Source of the DNA: Microbacterium protaetiae
GTDB lineage: Bacteria > Actinomycetota > Actinomycetes > Actinomycetales > Microbacteriaceae
Length of the DNA stretch: 64,000 nucleotides
NCBI RefSeq assembly: GCF_004135285.1
Contig: NZ_CP035494.1
Location: 2,790,001-2,854,000, forward strand
Reading direction: 5' to 3'
The position numbers were made by a program, and so were the translations under genes. Below the pieces are notes generated by a model, which was not told the DNA's origin, did not search any database, and saw nothing but the letters and a program-made list of their open reading frames with translations. Of the stretch, positions 27,349 to 36,189 are shown piece after piece. The stretch's first letter is position 1, and every line of letters starts with the position of its first letter.

Positions 27349-28059
27349 TCAGATGGCGCGCAGTACCGCCACGACCTTGCCCAGCACCACGGCGTCGTCG
27401 CCGAGGATCGGCTCGAAAGCCGAGTTGCGGGGGAGGAGCCAGGTGTGCCCATCGCGCTGCCGGAAGGTCTTCACCGTCGCCTCGCCATCGAGCATCGCGG
27501 CGACGATGTCGCCGTTCTCTGCCGTGTTCTGCGAGCGGACGACGACCCAGTCGCCCGAGCAGATGGCCGCGTCGATCATCGACTCGCCCTGCACCTTGAG
27601 CATGAAGAGGTCACCCTTGCCCACGAGTTGACGCGGCAGGGGGAAGATCTCTTCGATCTGCTGCTCGGCGGTGATCGGCACGCCCGCCGCGATCTGGCCC
27701 ACCAGAGGCACCAGCGCCGCGTCGCCGACGGCGGGAACGGTGTCGGCGGGGTTCTCGGTCGACGCGCCGGGAAGGTCGATGAGGATCTCCATCGCGCGCG
27801 TCTTCCCCGCGTCGCGGCGCAGGTAACCGCTCAACTCGAGTTGGTTGAGCTGGTGGGTCACGCTCGACAGCGACTTCAGCCCGACCGCATCGCCGATCTC
27901 ACGCATGCTCGGCGGATACCCATGCCGGGTGATGGAGCGCTGGATCACCTCGAGAATGGCCATCTGCTTGTCGCTCAGGCTCTTGCGCCGCCGCGTCTGC
28001 CGCCGTGGCTTGTTCTCGCGTGACGCCACCGCCGCGGCGTCCTGAGATGCATCGCCCAT
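27349..28059 (-). CDS. lexA: SOS repressor LexA
   Basis: A 236-residue self-cleaving repressor of the SOS regulon. The winged HTH spans about residues 27-92 ([35 protein letters not shown]). The cleavage site is A125-G126 in [10 protein letters not shown]; the catalytic pair is S160 (QGESMIDA) and K197 (EATVKTF). A 26-residue basic extension precedes the HTH. It is transcribed divergently from the LysM gene, and a LexA box sits inside its promoter, so it represses itself. RecA, its activator for cleavage, is also in this window. Confidence 0.97.
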   Translation of the reverse strand: MGDASQDAAAVASRENKPRRQTRRRKSLSDKQMAILEVIQRSITRHGYPPSMREIGDAVGLKSLSSVTHQLNQLELSGYLRRDAGKTRAMEILIDLPGASTENPADTVPAVGDAALVPLVGQIAAGVPITAEQQIEEIFPLPRQLVGKGDLFMLKVQGESMIDAAICSGDWVVVRSQNTAENGDIVAAMLDGEATVKTFRQRDGHTWLLPRNSAFEPILGDDAVVLGKVVAVLRAI

Positions 28060-28210
28060 GTCAATTCCCGTCCCGCCGCTCGCGCAGCTTCTTCGAATGT
28101 CGGAGGTCGGTGATGAGGTGTCCTCATCGAAACGGTATCCCGTTCCGGACCCGGATCGTCGTCAGCACGCGGGCGTGTCGCCTTCGAGTCGATTCGGAAC
28201 CGGATGCCAC

Positions 28211-28244
28211 TTGACAGTCTATAACATCGAATGTACATTCGGAA
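28211..28244. promoter_or_regulatory. Divergent lexA/LysM promoters around one LexA box
   Basis: The LexA box TCGAATGTACATTCGG occupies 28227-28242. Rightward, TTGACA (28211-28216), 17 bp and TACATT (28234-28239) form the LysM promoter. Leftward, TTCCGA (28239-28244 complement), 17 bp and TAGACT (28216-28221 complement) form the lexA promoter. The operator covers the -10 of one and the -35/spacer of the other, so one LexA dimer can control both. Confidence 0.78.
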
Positions 28245-28245
28245 C

Positions 28246-28293
28246 AGAGATTCGGTACGGGGGTTCCCGGCCGAACCCTCGCACCGAATCTCT
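28246..28293 (+). promoter_or_regulatory. 5'-terminal nested hairpin in the LysM mRNA
   Basis: AGAGATTCGGT (28246-28256) pairs perfectly with ACCGAATCTCT (28283-28293), and GGGTTC (28261-28266) with GAACCC (28273-28278) inside it. The expected transcription start, seven bases after the -10, is about 28246, so the mRNA would begin with this structure. The ribosome-binding site AGGAGG (28304-28309) lies just outside it. Confidence 0.6.
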
Positions 28294-28313
28294 CCACAGC
28301 ATCAGGAGGAGTC

Positions 28314-28667
28314 ATGGTCACCATCGCCCCGACGGCACCGACCGCCACTCGACTGCGGGTCACACGCCGCGGCCGTCGCGTTCTCGCCGCACTCGTCGCC
28401 CTCCCGGTCGCGGCCGCCATCGCGGCGGCGGCGATCAGCTCGGGGTCGGCTTTGGCCTCTCGCGACGCGGGTGCCCCGTCGGGCACGTTCACGACCGTGA
28501 CGGTGTCGGCGGGCGATTCGCTGTGGGGCATCGCCCAGCGCATCGCCCCTGAGGCAGACCCGCGCGACGTGGTCGATGCGATAGTGCGGTTGAACGCACT
28601 CGACGGTGTGTCGATCACCCCAGGCGAGCAGTTGTCCGTTCCGCAGGAATACGCGCCCGCGCGGTGA
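28314..28667 (+). CDS. SOS-induced LysM membrane protein (YneA/DivS/ChiZ-like)
   Basis: A 117-residue protein with a basic N-terminus, one membrane segment (about residues 24-46) and a C-terminal LysM peptidoglycan-binding domain (about 60-112: VTVSAGDSLWGIAQRIAP... then ITPGEQLSVP). Its place next to lexA with a shared LexA operator matches the SOS division suppressors YneA (Bacillus), DivS (Corynebacterium) and ChiZ (Mycobacterium), which delay septation after DNA damage. Sequence identity among these is low, so the role rests on domain layout and context. It has a strong AGGAGGA site, unlike most genes here. Confidence 0.82.
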   Translation: MVTIAPTAPTATRLRVTRRGRRVLAALVALPVAAAIAAAAISSGSALASRDAGAPSGTFTTVTVSAGDSLWGIAQRIAPEADPRDVVDAIVRLNALDGVSITPGEQLSVPQEYAPAR

Positions 28668-28683
28668 TGGTGCCATCCGGCTC

Positions 28684-28689
28684 TACGAT
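28684..28689 (+). promoter_or_regulatory. -10 hexamer of hisC (leaderless type)
   Basis: TACGAT is followed by six bases and the hisC GTG at 28696. It marks the promoter of the hisC-hisB-hisH-priA run. Confidence 0.5.
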
Positions 28690-28695
28690 GGAGCG

Positions 28696-29781
28696 GTGAG
28701 CCCTCGATTAGAAGACTTGCCCCTTCGAGACGATCTGCGTGGCATGAGCCCCTACGGCGCGCCGCAGGCGCGTGTGCCGGTGGCGCTGAACGTGAACGAG
28801 AACACGCATCCGGTTCCCAAAGAGGTCGCCGACGACATCCTCGATGCCGTGGCGCTCGCGCTGCGGGATGTGAACCGCTATCCCGACCGCGAGTTCACCC
28901 AGCTGCGCGAGGCGTTCGCCGAATACTTGGGGCATGGGTTGACCCGCGAGCAGCTGTGGGCCGCCAACGGGTCGAATGAGGTTCTGCAGCAGGTTCTGCA
29001 GGCCTTCGCGGGACCGGGCCGCACGGTCTTCGGCTTCGCGCCGACGTACTCGATGTACCCGCTGCTGGCCCGCGGCATCGGCAGCCGGTGGGTGGCGGGG
29101 GAGCGCGGCGTCGATTTCACACTCGATGCCGACTCGGCCGCTGCGCAGGTGGCCGAGGCGCACCCCGACGTGGTGTTGCTGTGCTCACCGAACAATCCGA
29201 CCGGCACCCCGATGCCCATCGACGTGATCGAGCGCGTGTACGAGTCCACCGACGGCATCGTTGTGGTCGACGAGGCGTACTGGGAGTTCGCGCCGCGCGA
29301 CGAGCGCTCGGCACTGACGCTGTTGCCTGGCCGAGAGCGGTTGGTCGTCTCGCGCACGATGAGCAAGGCGTTCGCCTTCGCCGGGGCGCGCGTGGGCTAT
29401 CTGGCGGCCGATCCGACCGTCGCCGACGCACTGCGCTTGGTCCGGCTGCCGTATCACCTCAGCGCGCTGACACAGGCGGCGGCAGTGGCGGCGCTGGCGC
29501 ACGCGCCGACGATGCTCGCCACGGTCGATGACATCGTCGCCCAGCGCGACCGCATCTCGGCGACCCTCGAGGCGCTGGGCTACAAACCGTTCGAGTCATG
29601 GACGAACTTCGTGCTCTTCGGAGGTGTCGAAGACCCGGCTGCCACCTGGCAGGGGCTCTACGAGCGCGGCGTGCTGGTGCGCGACGTCGGCCTGCCGCGC
29701 ACGCTGCGGGTCAGTGCCGGAACCGAGGAGGAGACCAGCGCGTTCCTGGACGCATTGGCCTCGATAGACTCGGCCTCATGA
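28696..29781 (+). CDS. hisC: Histidinol-phosphate aminotransferase
   Basis: A 361-residue PLP enzyme (fold type I) that makes histidinol phosphate from imidazole-acetol phosphate. It shows [11 protein letters not shown], the [20 protein letters not shown] region, the [12 protein letters not shown] loop, VVDEAYWEF and the PLP lysine in [17 protein letters not shown]. The GTG start is fixed by the upstream -10 hexamer and by the family start ([20 protein letters not shown]). It overlaps hisB by four bases (ATGA). Confidence 0.94.
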   Translation: MSPRLEDLPLRDDLRGMSPYGAPQARVPVALNVNENTHPVPKEVADDILDAVALALRDVNRYPDREFTQLREAFAEYLGHGLTREQLWAANGSNEVLQQVLQAFAGPGRTVFGFAPTYSMYPLLARGIGSRWVAGERGVDFTLDADSAAAQVAEAHPDVVLLCSPNNPTGTPMPIDVIERVYESTDGIVVVDEAYWEFAPRDERSALTLLPGRERLVVSRTMSKAFAFAGARVGYLAADPTVADALRLVRLPYHLSALTQAAAVAALAHAPTMLATVDDIVAQRDRISATLEALGYKPFESWTNFVLFGGVEDPAATWQGLYERGVLVRDVGLPRTLRVSAGTEEETSAFLDALASIDSAS

Positions 29782-30389
29782 GCAGCGCCCACCCTCGCAC
29801 CGCATCGCACACCCGCAGTACGAGTGAATCGACGGTCGAGCTGCAGCTCGACCTCGACGGCACCGGAGCCGGCAGCATCGACACCAGCGTGCCGTTCTTC
29901 GACCATCTGCTCACGGCGTTCGCCAAGCACTCGCTGACAGACCTGACCGTGCGCGCCTCGGGCGACACCGACATCGACGTGCACCACACCGTCGAAGATG
30001 TCTCTATCGTGCTGGGCCAGGCCATCGGCGAGGCGCTCGGCGACAAGAGCGGTATCTCCCGCTTCGGCGACGCCCTCGTTCCGCTCGACGAGGCTCTGGC
30101 CCAAGCTGTCGTCGACATCAGCGGGCGTCCCTTCCTGGTCCACGACGGTGAACCTGCCGGTTTCGAGCTGCACCTCATCGGTGGCCATTTCACGGGTTCG
30201 CTCGTGCGGCACTCCTTCGAGGCGATCACTTTCCACGCCGCCCTGACCACGCACGTGCGCGTGCTGTCCGGTCGTGATCCGCATCACATCGCCGAGGCGG
30301 AGTTCAAGGCGTTCGCCCGCGCGTTCCGGCAGGCCAAGGCGCTCGATCCTCAGGTACGCGGCATCCCCAGTACGAAGGGCGCGTTGTGA
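29778..30389 (+). CDS. hisB: Imidazoleglycerol-phosphate dehydratase
   Basis: A 203-residue manganese enzyme of histidine synthesis. Family motifs are clear: [46 protein letters not shown] and the C-terminal repeat [18 protein letters not shown] (here [21 protein letters not shown]). It is the monofunctional form, without the phosphatase domain of E. coli HisB. The ATG overlaps the hisC stop, and the stop overlaps the GTG of hisH. Confidence 0.95.
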   Translation: MSSAHPRTASHTRSTSESTVELQLDLDGTGAGSIDTSVPFFDHLLTAFAKHSLTDLTVRASGDTDIDVHHTVEDVSIVLGQAIGEALGDKSGISRFGDALVPLDEALAQAVVDISGRPFLVHDGEPAGFELHLIGGHFTGSLVRHSFEAITFHAALTTHVRVLSGRDPHHIAEAEFKAFARAFRQAKALDPQVRGIPSTKGAL

Positions 30390-31039
30390 GCGACAGGCCG
30401 CTGGTTGCCGTCCTCGACTACGGATCGGGCAATGTCCACTCGGCGGTGAAAGCCCTCGAGACCGCCGGTGCCGACGCGCGACTGACAGCCGACCGGCACC
30501 TCGTGCAAGATGCCGACGGCCTGGTCGTCCCCGGGGTGGGGGCCTTCGCCGCGGTGATGGACGCCCTGCGCGCTATCCGCGGCGATGAACTCATCGACCG
30601 GCGGCTGGCCGGTGGCCGGCCGGTGTTGGGCATCTGCGTCGGGATGCAGGTGCTGTTCGGGCGCGGGGTCGAGCGTGGGGTCGACACCGAGGGGCTCGGG
30701 GAGTGGCCGGGTGTGGTCACCGAGCTCGACGCGCCGCTGCTGCCGCACATGGGCTGGAACACCGTGCGACCGGATGCCGGCAGCCGCCTTTTCGCGGGCA
30801 TCGAGAACGAGCGCTTCTATTTCGTGCACTCATATGGCGCTTCCGCATGGAACCTGCAGACGCAGCCGCCGTTCCCCGCGCCCGTGCTGACGTGGTGCGA
30901 TTACGGCGCGACGCCGTTCCTGGCGGCCGTCGAGAACGGGCCGCTTGCCGCGACGCAGTTCCACCCCGAGAAATCGGGTGAGGCCGGCATCCGGCTTCTC
31001 ACGAATTGGATCGACGGCCTGGCCCGGGCTACTGTGTGA
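30386..31039 (+). CDS. hisH: Imidazole glycerol phosphate synthase, glutaminase subunit
   Basis: A 217-residue class I glutamine amidotransferase that supplies ammonia to HisF. The triad is C84 ([11 protein letters not shown]), H193 and E195 ([10 protein letters not shown]). The N-terminus [14 protein letters not shown] is typical. It starts with GTG overlapping the hisB stop. Its partner hisF is not in this window. Confidence 0.95.
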   Translation: MSDRPLVAVLDYGSGNVHSAVKALETAGADARLTADRHLVQDADGLVVPGVGAFAAVMDALRAIRGDELIDRRLAGGRPVLGICVGMQVLFGRGVERGVDTEGLGEWPGVVTELDAPLLPHMGWNTVRPDAGSRLFAGIENERFYFVHSYGASAWNLQTQPPFPAPVLTWCDYGATPFLAAVENGPLAATQFHPEKSGEAGIRLLTNWIDGLARATV

Positions 31040-31043
31040 CCTC

Positions 31044-31793
31044 GTGCCCAGTGATTTTGCCGCCACACCCGAACTGATCCTCCTCCCCGCCGTCGACGTG
31101 GCAGACGGCAAGGCCGTCCGCCTCACCCAGGGCGAAGCGGGAAGTGAGACCGACTACGGTGACCCCGTCGACGCCGCGCTGGCCTGGGCACACCAGGGGG
31201 CGAAGTGGGTGCACCTGGTCGACCTCGATGCCGCATTCGGTCGTGGCAGCAACGCGGGAGTCCTGCGCAAGGTGATCCGTCAGCTCAAGGGCGTGCAGGT
31301 CGAGCTGTCCGGCGGCATCCGCGACGACGCGTCGCTCGAGGCCGCCCTCGAGTCCGGCGCCGCCCGGATCAATCTCGGAACCGCTGCTCTGGAGAACCCG
31401 GAGTGGGCGGCCGATGTGATCGGCCGCTACGGCGACGCGATCGCGGTCGGGCTCGACGTGCGTGGCACGACGCTGGCCGCCCGTGGGTGGACGCGCGAGG
31501 GCGGCGACCTGTGGACCGTTCTCGACCGGCTCGAAGACGCCGGGTGCAGCCGCTACGTCGTCACCGATGTCACCAAGGACGGCACACTGCGCGGTCCCAA
31601 CCTCGACCTGCTGCGCCGGTTGACCGAGCGCACGCCGAAACCGGTCGTCGCCTCCGGCGGCGTCTCCAGCCTCGACGACATCGCCGCCCTGCGCGAGCTC
31701 GTGCCGCTGGGCGTCGAGGGCGCGATCATCGGGAAGGCGCTCTACACCGGGGCCTTCACGCTCGCTGAGGCGCTGGATGTCGCACGCGACTGA
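31044..31793 (+). CDS. priA: Phosphoribosyl isomerase (HisA/PriA)
   Basis: A 249-residue TIM-barrel isomerase for ProFAR. It shows [21 protein letters not shown], the [15 protein letters not shown] loop, ELSGGIRDD and [20 protein letters not shown] with the second catalytic Asp. In many actinobacteria this enzyme also acts in tryptophan synthesis (PriA) when trpF is absent; the window cannot show whether trpF exists here. GTG 31044 starts four bases after the hisH stop. Its 3' end overlaps sseB by 17 bp. Confidence 0.92.
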   Translation: MPSDFAATPELILLPAVDVADGKAVRLTQGEAGSETDYGDPVDAALAWAHQGAKWVHLVDLDAAFGRGSNAGVLRKVIRQLKGVQVELSGGIRDDASLEAALESGAARINLGTAALENPEWAADVIGRYGDAIAVGLDVRGTTLAARGWTREGGDLWTVLDRLEDAGCSRYVVTDVTKDGTLRGPNLDLLRRLTERTPKPVVASGGVSSLDDIAALRELVPLGVEGAIIGKALYTGAFTLAEALDVARD

Positions 31794-32562
31794 CGACGGG
31801 TGCGCCCACGACCCGCACACCACTGATTCGGCGGGAGTTCCCTGGGCGGGGCGCGCGTTCCGTGCCAATGCCCATGCGGGTGATGACGGGTCGGCCGATC
31901 CCGCGCTACTGGCGGCACTGACCGCCTTCCACGACGGCACCGGCGATCCGGTGGAGGTGGTCGATGCTTATCGCACAGCCCGCCTGCTGATTCCGCTGGT
32001 CGCCGAGAAGGGCGATGAGGGCACCGGTCCCACGGGGCTGCCGGTGGACAAGACGCAGGAATTGTCCATCGTCACCGTGGCTGCCCCCGACGGCCGCCGC
32101 GTGCTGCCGGTGTTCACGTCGGTGCAGGCCATGGGACGGTGGGATGCCGCGGCCCGTCCGGTCCCCGTCGAGGCTCTCCGCACGGCGCTGGCCGCCGTCG
32201 ACGACGACACCGATCTGATCGTCATCGACCCCGGCTCGCCGACCGAGTTCGTTCTGCGCAGGCCCGCGGTGTGGGCGATTGGACAGCAGATCCCTTGGGA
32301 ACCGGGATACCGCAGCGCCGAGGTGTACACGGGGCTGCAGGAGAGTGTCGCCCGAGAGCTGACAGTTCTCGATCTCGCCGTCGCCGACGGCGACCCACAC
32401 GCCCGTCTGCGCGGCCCCGAGGTCGTGGTGCGGCTCACCCTTGTCGACGGCCTGGATCGTCAACAGCTGGATGCGGTCCTGGCTCGCCTGGCCAAGCGCT
32501 GGGCCGCCGACGACCGCATAGCAACGCTCGTCGATTCGCTGAGCGTCAAGCTCACCCGCTGA
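31777..32562 (+). CDS. SseB family protein
   Basis: A 261-residue protein with an SseB N-terminal domain ([56 protein letters not shown]). The C-terminal part, about residues 175-261, is less conserved. It starts inside the end of priA (17-bp overlap) and often follows hisA in actinobacteria. SseB-domain proteins have no agreed function in this group. No signal peptide or catalytic motif is seen. Confidence 0.8.
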   Translation: MSHATDDGCAHDPHTTDSAGVPWAGRAFRANAHAGDDGSADPALLAALTAFHDGTGDPVEVVDAYRTARLLIPLVAEKGDEGTGPTGLPVDKTQELSIVTVAAPDGRRVLPVFTSVQAMGRWDAAARPVPVEALRTALAAVDDDTDLIVIDPGSPTEFVLRRPAVWAIGQQIPWEPGYRSAEVYTGLQESVARELTVLDLAVADGDPHARLRGPEVVVRLTLVDGLDRQQLDAVLARLAKRWAADDRIATLVDSLSVKLTR

Positions 32563-32570
32563 CGGCGGGG

Positions 32571-32607
32571 CCGGTCCCGCGAACCGGCGCGGCCGGCGCG
32601 GGACTGG
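32571..32607. terminator. Hairpin between convergent sseB and DUF1844 gene
   Basis: An 11-base stem with one mismatch (32571-32581 with 32597-32607; core GTCCCGCG/CGCGGGAC) encloses a 15-nt loop in the short gap between two convergent stops. Probably a bidirectional terminator, without a T-run. Confidence 0.6.
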
Positions 32608-32619
32608 CAGCGAGACCCG

Positions 32620-33015
32620 TCAAGAGACCGGGCCGGTCCATTTCTCGCCGGGAGCCTGTCCGATCGGGTCGGGCACCACCGACGCCTCGCGGAAGGCGAG
32701 CTGCAACGAGCGCAGGCCGTCGCGCAGGGGCGCCGCGTGGGCACTGCTGATCTCGGGGGAGCCCGCCGTGATAAGGCCCGCGAGGGCGTTGATGAGCTTG
32801 CGTGCCTCGTCGAGATCCAGCTGTGCCTCGGGGTCGTCGGCAAGGCCCAGCTTCACGGCAGCCGCGCTCATCAGATGCACCGCGGCGGTGGTGATGATCT
32901 CCACCGCCGGCACGTCCGCAATATCACGAGTGGCCGCCGTCGCGCGCTGCTCCTGCTCTTCCCATCGCGCCTGCCGCGCGGCATCGTCGTCCAAAGGGGC
33001 ACCAGTCGTGTTCAC
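32620..33015 (-). CDS. DUF1844 family protein
   Basis: A 131-residue actinobacterial protein of unknown function. After a charged N-terminus (ARQARWEEQEQR) comes the DUF1844 core IADVPAVEIITTAAVHLMSAAAVKLGLAD and LDLDEARKLINALAGLITA. It is transcribed divergently from infC, as in many actinobacteria. The start is a GTG preceded by a GAGAGAG purine run. The two divergent promoters share about 30 bp. Confidence 0.85.
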   Translation of the reverse strand: MNTTGAPLDDDAARQARWEEQEQRATAATRDIADVPAVEIITTAAVHLMSAAAVKLGLADDPEAQLDLDEARKLINALAGLITAGSPEISSAHAAPLRDGLRSLQLAFREASVVPDPIGQAPGEKWTGPVS

Positions 33016-33244
33016 GTCGCTCTCTCTGCTAAACTAGGTGGGTTCCGGGCACTGCGCCCGGTGCGAAAGAGGATCACATCCCACCCGCGCATGCCGTTCC
33101 AGGCTACCGGGTCGTTGCACTCCGCCGCGTTCGCGCGGCAGCCAGGGTGCGGAGCCGGTGCCCACGCACCGTGCGGGTGGAGTGGCGCCTCTGCCCGTGA
33201 CGCATCCCGCGTCGCGGCATCCACCGCACGAAGAGGAGTTCCGC
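33016..33244 (+). promoter_or_regulatory. infC promoter and long 5' leader
   Basis: A -10-like TAAACT at 33030-33035 would start a leader of about 200 nt before infC. It contains inverted segments, for example CCGGGCAC/GTGCGAAA-flanked GC arms near 33045-33065, and ends in a strong GAAGAGGAG site (33230-33238). The leader is where IF3 or ribosomal-protein feedback would be expected, but I cannot fit it to a named leader family. Confidence 0.4.
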
Positions 33245-33859
33245 ATCAGCGATCCCCGCACCAACGAGCGCATCCGCGTCCCCGAGGTCCGACTCGTCGG
33301 TCCCAACGGCGAGCAGGTCGGCGTCGTCGCCATCCAGGTTGCGCAGCGTCTGGCTCAGGAGGCAGATCTCGACCTCGTCGAGGTTGCGCCCAACTCGAAG
33401 CCGCCCGTGGTCAAGATCATGGACTACGGAAAGTTCAAGTACGAGGCCGCGCAGAAGGCCAAGGAAGCGCGTCGCAATCAGGCCAACACCGTGCTGAAAG
33501 AGGTCCGGTTCCGCCTGAAGATCGAGGCGCACGACTACACGACCAAGCTCAAGCGCGCCGAGGGCTTCTTGCAGACCGGCGACAAGGTCAAGGCGATGAT
33601 CCTTTTCCGCGGTCGTGAGCAGCAGCGCCCCGAGCTCGGTGTGCGCCTGCTCAAGAAGTTCGCCGAAGACGTGGCCGAGTTCGGCGCTGTGGAGTCCAAT
33701 CCGCGCATCGACGGTCGCAACATGGTGATGGTGATCGCGCCGCACAAGAACAAGTCCGAGGTCAAGACCGAGCAGAACGCCCAGCGCGCCGCGAACAAGC
33801 AAGCGGCACGGCAGGCCAAGGCCGGCGCCTCGAACGCCCCGGCGGACACGGCCGAATAG
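33245..33859 (+). CDS. infC: Translation initiation factor IF-3 (ATC start proposed)
   Basis: A 204-residue IF3, which binds the 30S subunit and rejects poor start codons. Both domains are intact: [20 protein letters not shown] and [24 protein letters not shown], then [21 protein letters not shown] and [16 protein letters not shown]. No ATG lies at the expected start. GAGGAG (33233-33238) is spaced six bases from an ATC codon at the conserved N-terminus, so ATC is the best start, recalling the ATT start of E. coli infC. The nearest conventional in-frame start is GTG 33197, which would add 16 residues. rpmI and rplT follow. Confidence 0.9.
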   Translation: MSDPRTNERIRVPEVRLVGPNGEQVGVVAIQVAQRLAQEADLDLVEVAPNSKPPVVKIMDYGKFKYEAAQKAKEARRNQANTVLKEVRFRLKIEAHDYTTKLKRAEGFLQTGDKVKAMILFRGREQQRPELGVRLLKKFAEDVAEFGAVESNPRIDGRNMVMVIAPHKNKSEVKTEQNAQRAANKQAARQAKAGASNAPADTAE

Positions 33860-33931
33860 GCCCCCCACGCTCCCGTCTGAAGCGGGATACCCCTTCCCGC
33901 CCCGGCGGGATGCACACACGAAGGAAGAGAT

Positions 33932-34126
33932 ATGCCGAAGCAGAAGACGAACTCCGGCGCCAAGAAGCGCTTCAAGGTCACCGGCAGCGGAAAGATCATG
34001 AAGCAGCAGTCGGGCATGCGCCACAACCTCGAGGTCAAGTCCAGCCGTCGCACGCGGCGGCTGAACAAGGACGAGACGATCGCGCCGGCGAACGCGAAGA
34101 ACGTCAAGAAGCTCCTCGGGCGCTGA
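33932..34126 (+). CDS. rpmI: 50S ribosomal protein L35
   Basis: A 64-residue basic ribosomal protein: [39 protein letters not shown] and KNVKKLLGR are typical of L35. AAGGAAGAG precedes the ATG. It lies in the conserved infC-rpmI-rplT operon. Confidence 0.96.
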   Translation: MPKQKTNSGAKKRFKVTGSGKIMKQQSGMRHNLEVKSSRRTRRLNKDETIAPANAKNVKKLLGR

Positions 34127-34158
34127 GAGCCCCGACCGCACGTTAGGAACGAAACGAA

Positions 34159-34539
34159 ATGGCTAGAGTCAAGCGGGCCGTCAACGCCCACAAGAAGCGT
34201 CGCGTCATCCTCGAGCGCGCCTCCGGTTACCGGGGACAGCGCTCGCGCCTGTACCGCAAGGCGAAGGAGCAGGTCACCCACTCGCTCGTCTACGCGTACC
34301 GTGACCGCCGTAAGCGCAAGGGCGACTTCCGCCGCCTGTGGATCCAGCGCATCAACGCCGCCAGCCGCCAGAACGGCCTGACCTACAACCGCTTCATGCA
34401 GGGACTGCGCCTTGCTGAGGTGCAGGTCGACCGTCGCATGCTGGCCGATCTCGCCGTCAACGACCAGGCCGCCTTCGGCGTGCTCGTCGAGGCCGCAAAG
34501 AAGGCGCTGCCCGAGAATGTGAACGCCCCCAAGGCGTGA
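34159..34539 (+). CDS. rplT: 50S ribosomal protein L20
   Basis: A 126-residue ribosomal protein needed for early 50S assembly. It opens [38 protein letters not shown] and carries [21 protein letters not shown]. It is the last gene of the infC operon and is followed at once by a rho-independent-type terminator. In several bacteria L20 represses this operon by binding its leader; whether it does so here is not known. Confidence 0.97.
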   Translation: MARVKRAVNAHKKRRVILERASGYRGQRSRLYRKAKEQVTHSLVYAYRDRRKRKGDFRRLWIQRINAASRQNGLTYNRFMQGLRLAEVQVDRRMLADLAVNDQAAFGVLVEAAKKALPENVNAPKA

Positions 34540-34554
34540 GCTGATCTTCCCGAG

Positions 34555-34588
34555 CGGGCGTCCCTCTTCCGAGGGGCGCCCGTTTCTC
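34555..34588 (+). terminator. Rho-independent terminator of the infC operon
   Basis: A 12-bp stem (34555-34566 with 34571-34582, one G-T pair), TTCC loop, and TTTCTC tail directly after rplT. It is one of the few hairpins in the window with a T-rich tail. Confidence 0.85.
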
Positions 34589-34647
34589 ATGTCCCGCCCG
34601 CCCCGCGCGCCGCGCGCGCCCGCGCCGCGCCCCGACCCCGCGCCCCG

Positions 34648-35226
34648 TTTCGCCGAGACAGGGGATTCCTGCCGAGACCCAGGGCGACGCCCCCTGTTTC
34701 GGCAGGAATGCCTTGTCTCGGCGACTGGCCTGCCGGCATGGTCGGCGTCGGCCGGGGAGCCGCGCCCGTCCGCCGGGGAACGCGCCCGCGCCGCGCCCCG
34801 CCCCGCCCCGCGCCCCGCGCCCATTTCGCCGAAACAGGGGATTCCTGCCGAGACCCAGGGCGACGCCCCCCGTTTCGGCAGGAATGCCTTGTCTCGGTGA
34901 CTGGTCTGTCGGCATGGTCGGCACCGGCCGGGGAGCCGCGCCCGTCGGCCGGGGAGTCGCGCCCGCGCCGCGCCCCATTTCGCCGAAACAGGGGATTCCT
35001 GCCGAGACCCAGGGCGACGCCCCCTGTTTCGGCAGGATTCCCTTGTCTCGGTGACTGGTCTGTCGGCATGGTCGGCACCGGCCGGGGAGCCGCGCCCGTC
35101 GGCCGGGGGTTGCGCGTTTCGCCGAAACAGGGGATTCCTGCCGAGACCCAGGGCGACGCCCCCTGTTTCGGCAGGATTCCCTTGTCTCGGTGACTGGCCT
35201 GCCGGCATGGTCGGCACCAGCCGGGG
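34648..35226. repeat. Four copies of a long imperfect palindrome element
   Basis: Copies begin at 34648, 34824, 34978 and 35117. Each has a 28-nt left arm (CGCCGAGACAGGGGATTCCT then GCCGAGAC in copy 1), a central mini-hairpin AGGGCGACGCCCCCT, and a right arm that is its near reverse complement (25 of 28 positions in copy 1, about 23 in copy 4). A GC-rich tail with GCCGGCATGGTCGGC follows. Open frames running through it on both strands are repeat translations. The gap between rplT and the methyltransferase otherwise holds nothing recognisable. Confidence 0.9.
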
Positions 35227-35308
35227 AGCCGCGACGGCCGCGGGGCCGCGTCGGCCGGGGAGCGGCGACGGTGGGGGAGCGCGCCCGACGGGCGGGGTGC
35301 GCCGCCCG

Positions 35309-35314
35309 TAGACT
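35309..35314 (+). promoter_or_regulatory. -10 hexamer of the TrmH-family gene
   Basis: TAGACT ends six bases before the GTG at 35321, just outside the repeat block. The gene is therefore probably leaderless and independent of the repeats. Confidence 0.55.
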
Positions 35315-35320
35315 GGGCGG

Positions 35321-36136
35321 GTGCTCGAGAATCCCCGATCCGCGCGCGTGCGCACCGTGGCCAAGCTCGCCAAGAGACGCACTCGCGACGAGACGGGGCT
35401 CTTTCTGCTCGAGGGGCCGCAGGCCGTGCGCGAAGCGCTCCGGTACCGGCCCGAGGGAATCGTCGAACTGTATGTCACGCCCACGGCCGCCCAGAAGCAT
35501 CCCGATCTGAGCGAGCGTGCGGGCGAGGCGGATCTCGAACTCGTCTATACGACCGAGCAGGTGCTCGACTCCATGGCCGACACCGTGACCCCACAGGGGG
35601 TGATCGCGGTCGCGCGGCAGTTTCCGGTGCGCATGCGCGACGTGTTCGCGGCATCCCCGCGTCTTGTCGCCATCTGCGAACAGGTGCGCGATCCGGGAAA
35701 CCTCGGGACCATCATCCGCGCCGCCGATGCGGCCGGCGCCGACGCTGTGATCCTCACCGGGCGCACGGTCGATCCGTTCCACCCGAAGGTGGTGCGCGCC
35801 ACCACCGGTTCGCTGTTCCACGTGCCGCTGGCTCTCGGCGGCGAAGTGGGGGATGCCGTCACCGCTGCCCGCGCGGCGAGTCTGCGTGTGATCGCCGCCG
35901 ATGTGAAGGGCGACGATCTGCTCGCGGCGCGCGAGAGTGGTGTGCTGGCACCGCCGACGGCGTGGCTGTTCGGCAATGAGGCGCGCGGGCTCGACGACGA
36001 TGCGCTCGGTCTGGCCGACATCGCTTTGCGACTGCCCATCTACGGCCGCGCCGAATCGCTGAATCTGGCCACAGCCGCCAGCGTGTGCCTGTACGAGACG
36101 GCCTTCGCGCAGCGCGCCTCGGTTACGGAACGGTAA
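35321..36136 (+). CDS. TrmH/SpoU-family RNA 2'-O-methyltransferase
   Basis: A 271-residue SPOUT methyltransferase. An N-terminal substrate-binding domain ([31 protein letters not shown]) precedes the knotted SAM domain with its three motifs: [34 protein letters not shown] and [22 protein letters not shown]. This layout is usual for 23S rRNA ribose methylases. The exact nucleotide is not deducible. It lies between rplT and pheS, as TrmH-like genes often do in actinobacteria, though the glutamate transporter intervenes. Confidence 0.88.
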   Translation: MLENPRSARVRTVAKLAKRRTRDETGLFLLEGPQAVREALRYRPEGIVELYVTPTAAQKHPDLSERAGEADLELVYTTEQVLDSMADTVTPQGVIAVARQFPVRMRDVFAASPRLVAICEQVRDPGNLGTIIRAADAAGADAVILTGRTVDPFHPKVVRATTGSLFHVPLALGGEVGDAVTAARAASLRVIAADVKGDDLLAARESGVLAPPTAWLFGNEARGLDDDALGLADIALRLPIYGRAESLNLATAASVCLYETAFAQRASVTER

Positions 36137-36176
36137 ATCTGCCGCGCCCTTGTCGCGAATCAGCTGTGTGGTTCCC

Positions 36177-36182
36177 TAGTGT
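36177..36182 (+). promoter_or_regulatory. -10 hexamer of the glutamate ABC operon
   Basis: TAGTGT ends seven bases before the ATG at 36190, favouring this start over the longer in-frame ORF. Confidence 0.45.
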
Positions 36183-36189
36183 GGACTGC

